A program made the position numbers and the translations under genes. A stretch of DNA of 64,000 bases from Pseudomonas sp. R4-35-07 (GTDB lineage: Bacteria > Pseudomonadota > Gammaproteobacteria > Pseudomonadales > Pseudomonadaceae): contig NZ_CP027732.1 of assembly GCF_003852235.1 (NCBI RefSeq), forward strand, positions 5,766,001 to 5,830,000, read 5' to 3'. This document shows positions 59,596 to 64,000 of the stretch, piece by piece (the stretch's first letter is position 1; every line of letters begins with the position of its first letter). The notes under the pieces are model-generated. The model ran no database searches. It was given only the letters and a program-made list of their open reading frames with translations, and was not told the origin of the DNA.

Positions 59596-61487
59596 GCGCT
59601 TTGCTCCAACTGACGGCCCGCGCCGCGTTTTTTCAAATGAATCATCAACAGTGAAATCGCTGCCGGCGTCACGCCAGGTATACGCGAAGCCTGGCCGAGC
59701 GTTTCCGGCCGAGTTATCCCCAGCTTGCTTTGAATTTCCTTCGACAGCCCGGAAATCCCGGTGTAGTCGATATCCACAGGCAGCTTGGTGCTTTCACTGG
59801 CGCGCAGGCGAGCGATCTCGTCCTGCTGGCGATCAATGTAACCGGCGTATTTGGTCTTGATTTCCACCTGTTCGGCGACCTGTGGATCTTCTGCGCCGCC
59901 GCCGGTCACTTCGACCAGGCCAGCGTAATCGATTTCCGGACGCGACAGCAGGTTCAGCAAGTTGTATTCGTGAGTCAGGGGCGTGCCAAATTTTTCGGCT
60001 ATCGCATCGCCCTGTTCAGTGCCGGGGCGGACCCAGGTGCTTTTCAGGCGCTGCTCTTCGAGAGTGATGCTCTCGCGTTTTTTGCAAAAGGCCGCCCAGC
60101 GCGCGTCATCGACCAAACCCAGCTCGCGACCTTTTTCGGTCAGGCGCAGATCGGCATTGTCTTCGCGCAGGATCAGGCGATATTCCGCCCTGGACGTGAA
60201 CATCCGGTACGGTTCCTGGGTTCCCAGGGTGATCAGGTCGTCAACCAATACGCCGATGTACGCTTCATCGCGACGCGGGCACCAGCTGTCTTTGCCCTGG
60301 GCACGCAATGCAGCGTTGGTGCCGGCGAGCAAACCCTGGGCGCCGGCTTCTTCGTAACCGGTGGTGCCGTTGATTTGCCCGGCGAAGAACAAACCGCCGA
60401 TCACTTTGGTTTCCAGGCTGTACTTCAGGTCACGCGGATCGAAGTAGTCGTACTCGATGGCGTAGCCAGGGCGAACGATGTGGGCGTTTTCCATGCCGCG
60501 AATCGATTGCACGATCTGGATTTGCACGTCGAACGGCAGGGACGTGGAAATCCCGTTCGGGTACAGCTCGTGGGTGGTCAGGCCTTCGGGCTCGATGAAG
60601 ACCTGGTGACTTTCCTTGTCGGCAAAGCGGTGGATCTTGTCTTCGATCGACGGGCAATAACGCGGGCCGATCCCTTCGATCACCCCGGAATACATCGGCG
60701 AACGGTCGAGGTTCGCGGCAATGATTTCGTGGGTACGGGCATTGGTGTGGGTAATCCAGCAACTGACTTGTTTCGGGTGCTGCTCCTTGGAACCCATGAA
60801 CGACATGACCGGGATCGGTGTATCGCCGGCTTGTTCGGTCATCACCGAAAAATCCACAGAACGCCCGTCGATTCGCGGCGGGGTCCCGGTTTTCAAGCGG
60901 CCCACACGCAGCGGCAATTCACGCAAGCGTTTTGCCAGGGCAATCGACGGCGGATCGCCAGCGCGCCCGCCGGAATAGTTCTGCATGCCAATGTGGATAA
61001 GCCCGCCGAGGAAGGTACCGGTGGTCAACACCACGGATTCTGCGAAGAAACGCAGGCCCATTTGGGTGACAACGCCGCGTACCTGGTCCTGCTCGACGAT
61101 CAGGTCGTCAGCTGCCTGTTGAAATATCCACAGGTTCGGCTGGTTTTCCAGAGTTTCACGTACCGCTGCCTTGTACAGAATGCGGTCGGCTTGTGCGCGG
61201 GTAGCACGCACGGCCGGGCCTTTGCGGCTGTTCAGCACGCGAAATTGAATACCACCTTTGTCGGTAGCCGTTGCCATCACGCCGCCAAGGGCATCGATTT
61301 CCTTGACCAGATGGCTTTTGCCGATGCCTCCGATGGCAGGGTTGCAACTCATGGCGCCGAGGGTTTCCACGTTATGCGTCAGCAACAGGGTTTTTACGCC
61401 CATGCGCGCTGACGCCAGTGCTGCCTCGGTACCGGCATGACCGCCGCCGATGACGATCACTTCAAAACGGGAAGGGAAATCCACCAC
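59592..61487 (-). CDS. mnmG: tRNA uridine-5-carboxymethylaminomethyl modification enzyme MnmG (GidA)
   Basis: The protein has 631 residues. FAD-binding [17 protein letters not shown] lies near residue 13, [20 protein letters not shown] is the family signature, and the C-terminal helical tail contacts tRNA. With MnmE it modifies wobble U34. In pseudomonads mnmE is normally just upstream; here it is separated by a FecI-type cluster. Two DnaA-box 9-mers fall inside or near the gene (59551, 60992). Confidence 0.97.
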   Translation of the reverse strand: MVDFPSRFEVIVIGGGHAGTEAALASARMGVKTLLLTHNVETLGAMSCNPAIGGIGKSHLVKEIDALGGVMATATDKGGIQFRVLNSRKGPAVRATRAQADRILYKAAVRETLENQPNLWIFQQAADDLIVEQDQVRGVVTQMGLRFFAESVVLTTGTFLGGLIHIGMQNYSGGRAGDPPSIALAKRLRELPLRVGRLKTGTPPRIDGRSVDFSVMTEQAGDTPIPVMSFMGSKEQHPKQVSCWITHTNARTHEIIAANLDRSPMYSGVIEGIGPRYCPSIEDKIHRFADKESHQVFIEPEGLTTHELYPNGISTSLPFDVQIQIVQSIRGMENAHIVRPGYAIEYDYFDPRDLKYSLETKVIGGLFFAGQINGTTGYEEAGAQGLLAGTNAALRAQGKDSWCPRRDEAYIGVLVDDLITLGTQEPYRMFTSRAEYRLILREDNADLRLTEKGRELGLVDDARWAAFCKKRESITLEEQRLKSTWVRPGTEQGDAIAEKFGTPLTHEYNLLNLLSRPEIDYAGLVEVTGGGAEDPQVAEQVEIKTKYAGYIDRQQDEIARLRASESTKLPVDIDYTGISGLSKEIQSKLGITRPETLGQASRIPGVTPAAISLLMIHLKKRGAGRQLEQSA

Positions 61488-61559
61488 GCACCTCGTGCCT
61501 GCTTATGTAGGTAATCAGGAATTGTTTGTTGAAAGAGTTTTAGAGCTTTGGCGGCAAGT

Positions 61560-61890
61560 ATAGGGACTTAGGCCTGCCTAAAGAACCCTTTGCACAAAAT
61601 TTAACCAGCTGTGGATGAATCACAGACAATAGAAATTAAAAGAGAGAAATATATTAAATCTTTGTTTTTATGTTTATTTCTACTGAGCACCTTTTCTGTG
61701 GATAGATCTCTACAGGCTTTGATTTACGTTGTGTACAGCGATTCAAAAGGTTGTGGTCATGTGCCAATGAGGGGGTTGGATAAGTGGCTTAAACCTGTGG
61801 ATTAAAGTGATGGTTATCCACAGAGCGGTTTTTGCTCAGGTTTCAGGCGTGGTTATCAACTGGGCCCAAGGGCGGTTATTCACAGGGCTT
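61560..61890. other. Origin-like AT-rich region with DnaA-box cluster
   Basis: The 516 bp upstream of mnmG hold five DnaA-box-like 9-mers: TGTGGATGA at 61610, TGTGGATAG at 61697, TGTGGATTA at 61796, a perfect TTATCCACA at 61814 and TTATTCACA at 61876. A run of about 60 AT-rich bases lies at 61619-61680. No protein-coding gene of quality was seen there. Recognised Pseudomonas oriC lies between rpmH and dnaA, outside the window, so I infer an accessory binding cluster. Confidence 0.5.
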
Positions 61891-61968
61891 AAATCACGGA
61901 AACCACCGGCTCCAACCGCAGATTTGGCCTCAAGACATCTATTGTGGGAAAACACGAGGACGGTTAAT

Positions 61969-61987
61969 AATAGCGATTATCATTAAC
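61969..61987. promoter_or_regulatory. Fur-box-like site before the FecI-type gene
   Basis: AATAGCGATTATCATTAAC matches the 19-bp Fur consensus GATAATGATAATCATTATC at 14 positions and lies 16 bp before the sigma-factor start. Confidence 0.6.
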
Positions 61988-62003
61988 CTACCTTGTCGCG
62001 CCT

Positions 62004-62510
62004 ATGTCCCCTCCTTCACACACGACAGCTGTGCAGCACATCTATGAGCAACACCATTCGTGGTTGCATGGGTGGCTCAAAGGCAAGCTGCATAACGCCT
62101 GCGATGCGGCCGATGTGGCCCACGATACGTTCGTGCGTATTCTGGGTGGGCGCGACGCTGTGCAGATCCTCGAACCACGGGATTACCTGGCGACCATCGC
62201 GAGAGGCCTGGTGATTGATCGCTATCGCCGGCACGCCATCGAGCAGGCCTATAAACAAACCCTGGCTGAGCGCCCTGAAGCCACCGCCATCAGTGAAGAA
62301 GACAAGGCAATCATCATTGAAACCCTGGTGTCTGTGGACAAGGCGCTGGCCGGTGTGGGGGAACGTGCACGGCGGATCTTCATGCTGTCGCAGATTGAAG
62401 GGCTGACTTATCAACAGATCGCCGATGATCTGCAGGTGTCATTGACCACGGTGAAGAAACACATGATTCGTGCGCTGACCGAGTGTTCGCTGATCATGGC
62501 CAGTCTGTAA
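62004..62510 (+). CDS. FecI-type ECF sigma factor
   Basis: The protein has 168 residues. Region 2 (AADVAHDTFVRILGG, PRDYLATIARGLVIDRYRR) and region 4 (LSQIEGLTYQQIADDLQVSL, TTVKKHMIRALTEC) are intact. It should direct RNA polymerase to the promoter of the TonB receptor gene downstream in response to an iron chelate. Its stop overlaps the anti-sigma start (TAATG). Confidence 0.92.
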   Translation: MSPPSHTTAVQHIYEQHHSWLHGWLKGKLHNACDAADVAHDTFVRILGGRDAVQILEPRDYLATIARGLVIDRYRRHAIEQAYKQTLAERPEATAISEEDKAIIIETLVSVDKALAGVGERARRIFMLSQIEGLTYQQIADDLQVSLTTVKKHMIRALTECSLIMASL

Positions 62511-63454
62511 TGCCCGCGCCTGATCGCAAGACATTCGAGGCTGCAGCCGGCTGGTATGTGCAGTTTCAAGCGCAATCGCCGACGCCCGCCGAACGGCAAG
62601 CCTGGCAGCAATGGCTCAACGGGGATCCTTCCCATCAAGCGGCGTGGAGCCAACTGGAGCAGTTGCAGCGCAGCCTCGGCGCCCTGCCCCAGGACTTCAC
62701 GCGGCGCGCCTTGACCACCACGCAACAACGCCGCCAGGTACTCAAGTGGATGCTGGTACTCGGCGGTACCGGGTATCTGGGCTGGAATGTTCAACGCCAT
62801 ACATCCCTGGGTAACGTATGGGCCGACTACCGAACGCCTGTGGGTAAACATCGGCGAATCGAACTGGCCGATGGCACTCAAGTTGATCTCAACACCAACA
62901 CGGCCATCGATGTGATGTTCGACACGCGCCAGCGCTTGATCCGGCTGCGCGAGGGTGAGGTACTTATCCACAGCGGGAAGCGGGCCGGGTACCCGCCGTT
63001 ATACGTGGAGACGCATCACGGCCGCGTGCAGGCGTTGGGCACTCGATTTACCGTGCGTCAGTTCCCAGATTCCACACGGGTAGGCGTTCTGGAAGATCGG
63101 GTCAACCTGTCCCCCGGCGACCAGCCCGACCGCAGCCGAACGCTGGGTGCGGGTGAATGCGCGGAATTTGACCGACACGCCATAAGGCCCACCCAGCACT
63201 ATGGCCGCACACAAGCAGCTTGGACCGACGGTCAATTGATCGTGCTCGACGCCAGACTTGGCGATGTTATTGCTGAACTGGCGCGCTATCGGCCGGGCCT
63301 GATGCAGTGTGACCAGGCCTGCGCTGGCCTGCGTGTTTCCGGAGCGTTCCGCCTGGACTCGACAGACGCGGTACTGGCCAACCTACAGGCTACCCTGCCG
63401 ATTCAGGTGAAGTACTTCACGCGCTATTGGGTGTCAGTCAACCGAATCGTTTGA
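62510..63454 (+). CDS. FecR-type anti-sigma factor
   Basis: The protein has 314 residues. A cytoplasmic N-terminal DUF4880 domain with WLNGDPSHQAAWSQLEQL, one membrane segment near residues 85-100 (LKWMLVLGGTGYLGW) and a periplasmic FecR domain (LADGTQVDLNTNTAIDVMFD) are visible. It holds the sigma factor until the receptor signals. ATG at 62510 overlaps the sigma-factor stop. Confidence 0.9.
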   Translation: MPAPDRKTFEAAAGWYVQFQAQSPTPAERQAWQQWLNGDPSHQAAWSQLEQLQRSLGALPQDFTRRALTTTQQRRQVLKWMLVLGGTGYLGWNVQRHTSLGNVWADYRTPVGKHRRIELADGTQVDLNTNTAIDVMFDTRQRLIRLREGEVLIHSGKRAGYPPLYVETHHGRVQALGTRFTVRQFPDSTRVGVLEDRVNLSPGDQPDRSRTLGAGECAEFDRHAIRPTQHYGRTQAAWTDGQLIVLDARLGDVIAELARYRPGLMQCDQACAGLRVSGAFRLDSTDAVLANLQATLPIQVKYFTRYWVSVNRIV

Positions 63455-63493
63455 TAAAAAAAATAATCCACAGGGGGTTATCTTTTTTTTATC
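63453..63493 (+). terminator. Attenuator-like hairpin between fecR-type gene and receptor
   Basis: A long imperfect inverted repeat of mostly A and T (GATAAAAAAAATAATCC against GGTTATCTTTTTTTATC) with a GGG core lies right after the stop. It could reduce read-through into the receptor gene. Confidence 0.5.
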
Positions 63494-63544
63494 TGGCGCG
63501 GCCCTTCAGGTAATCACGACGCTACCTTCAGGGCTTACCCATTT

Positions 63545-64000
63545 ATGTACCTTCCTACCCCGCTACGCCAGCGACTTTCCTGCCGCGCCCTTACCTACGG
63601 CCTGCTGCTCGCCACCTCCTGCGGTACGTTGTTATCCACAGGGGTCATGGCCGCCAGTACGACGCAACATTACGTCATCGCTGCCGGCCCACTGGACAGT
63701 GCACTGAGCCAGTTTGCCGCCAGGGCCAATGTGATTCTGTCGTTCTCGCCCCAACAGACTTCGCGTCTGACCACTTCCGGTCTGGATGGCGATTATTCGG
63801 TAGATCAAGGTTTCGCGCTGCTGCTGCAAAACTCGGGGTTGCAGGCCGTCGCCCAGGCGCCCGGCAGCTATGGCTTGCAAGCAATACCTATCGGCCAGCT
63901 CACTCTCGCACCGACGACCGTAAGCGCGTATCAATCGGATGGATTCGGTCAGGAACTGGCGCCGGATGTTGGCTACAAGGCGCAAAACAGCCGTATCGGC
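63545..64000 (+). CDS. TonB-dependent siderophore receptor with STN domain (partial)
   Basis: The first 152 codons are in the window and the frame runs to the edge. A signal peptide (LTYGLLLATSCGTLLSTGVM, ending near residue 36) precedes an STN domain (about 42-125, with GPLDSALSQFAARANVILSF), the signalling extension that touches FecR. LTLAPTTVSAYQ then begins the TonB-box/plug region. It should import a ferric siderophore, as the third gene of the sigma/anti-sigma/receptor set. A perfect DnaA box lies at 63632. Confidence 0.9.
   Translation, partial: MYLPTPLRQRLSCRALTYGLLLATSCGTLLSTGVMAASTTQHYVIAAGPLDSALSQFAARANVILSFSPQQTSRLTTSGLDGDYSVDQGFALLLQNSGLQAVAQAPGSYGLQAIPIGQLTLAPTTVSAYQSDGFGQELAPDVGYKAQNSRIG

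Noticed and set aside
61560..61890. Calling this region oriC
   Set aside because: Pseudomonas oriC is at rpmH-dnaA, which is not in the window. Only the DnaA-box cluster is claimed.

Overview
The window is about 64 kb of a fluorescent-group Pseudomonas chromosome (P. fluorescens complex), probably from just left of the replication origin. The reasons are the order glmS-glmR-glmU-atpCDGAHFEBI-parB-parA-rsmG-mnmG, the pycA/pycB/LysR, uvrD and pdxY neighbourhoods that I know from Pseudomonas, high GC content, and several REP doublets with the GTGGGAGGGGGCTTGCCCCC core typical of this group. No tRNA, rRNA, IS element, prophage or CRISPR array was seen.

Layout. 1-0.36 kb is the 3' end of an autotransporter. 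0.4-5 kb holds pyruvate carboxylase pycAB with its divergent LysR regulator and a small gene. 5-12 kb holds an RpiR regulator with an operator-like palindrome, a membrane GGDEF/EAL protein, uvrD and a Tim44-like protein. 12.8-17.3 kb holds a SUKH protein, a CPA2 antiporter, a thioesterase, pdxY and a DUF3301 protein. 17.3-25.3 kb is a zinc-starvation island: two COG0523 GTPases and a DUF1826 protein on the minus strand, then a small secreted protein, a periplasmic amidase, the zinc-independent GTP cyclohydrolase folE2 and a znuCBA transporter. Two near-identical Zur-type palindromes sit in its two divergent promoters. 25.3-28.6 kb holds a DUF3617 protein, cardiolipin synthase and a cyclopropane fatty acid synthase.

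28.7-36.6 kb is on one strand. It begins with a Zur-like site, then three SPFH (HflK/HflC-like) membrane proteins, one with a His-rich N-terminus, then a P1B-type metal ATPase, and finally a bufferin-type RiPP operon (precursor bufA, MNIO enzyme bufB, partner bufC). 36.9-42.6 kb is a six-gene operon resembling E. coli ynbABCD plus an acyltransferase and a small membrane protein: a complete-looking pathway for an unknown polar lipid. 42.8-45.6 kb is accessory: a truncated hydrolase, a TetR regulator and amidase separated by three operator copies with an exact 20-bp period, and a small unknown gene beside attTn7. 45.7-61.5 kb is core: amino-sugar synthesis, the F1Fo ATP synthase, chromosome partition and tRNA/rRNA modification. 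61.5-64 kb holds an origin-like intergenic region and a FecI-FecR-TonB receptor uptake system, where I would expect mnmE next to mnmG.

Two further layers overlap the genes. A ParB-binding parS-type site lies inside folE2, and at least 16 perfect DnaA boxes (TTATCCACA) are scattered through the window, half of them in the last 6 kb. Functions are read from motifs and family knowledge; no database search was possible.
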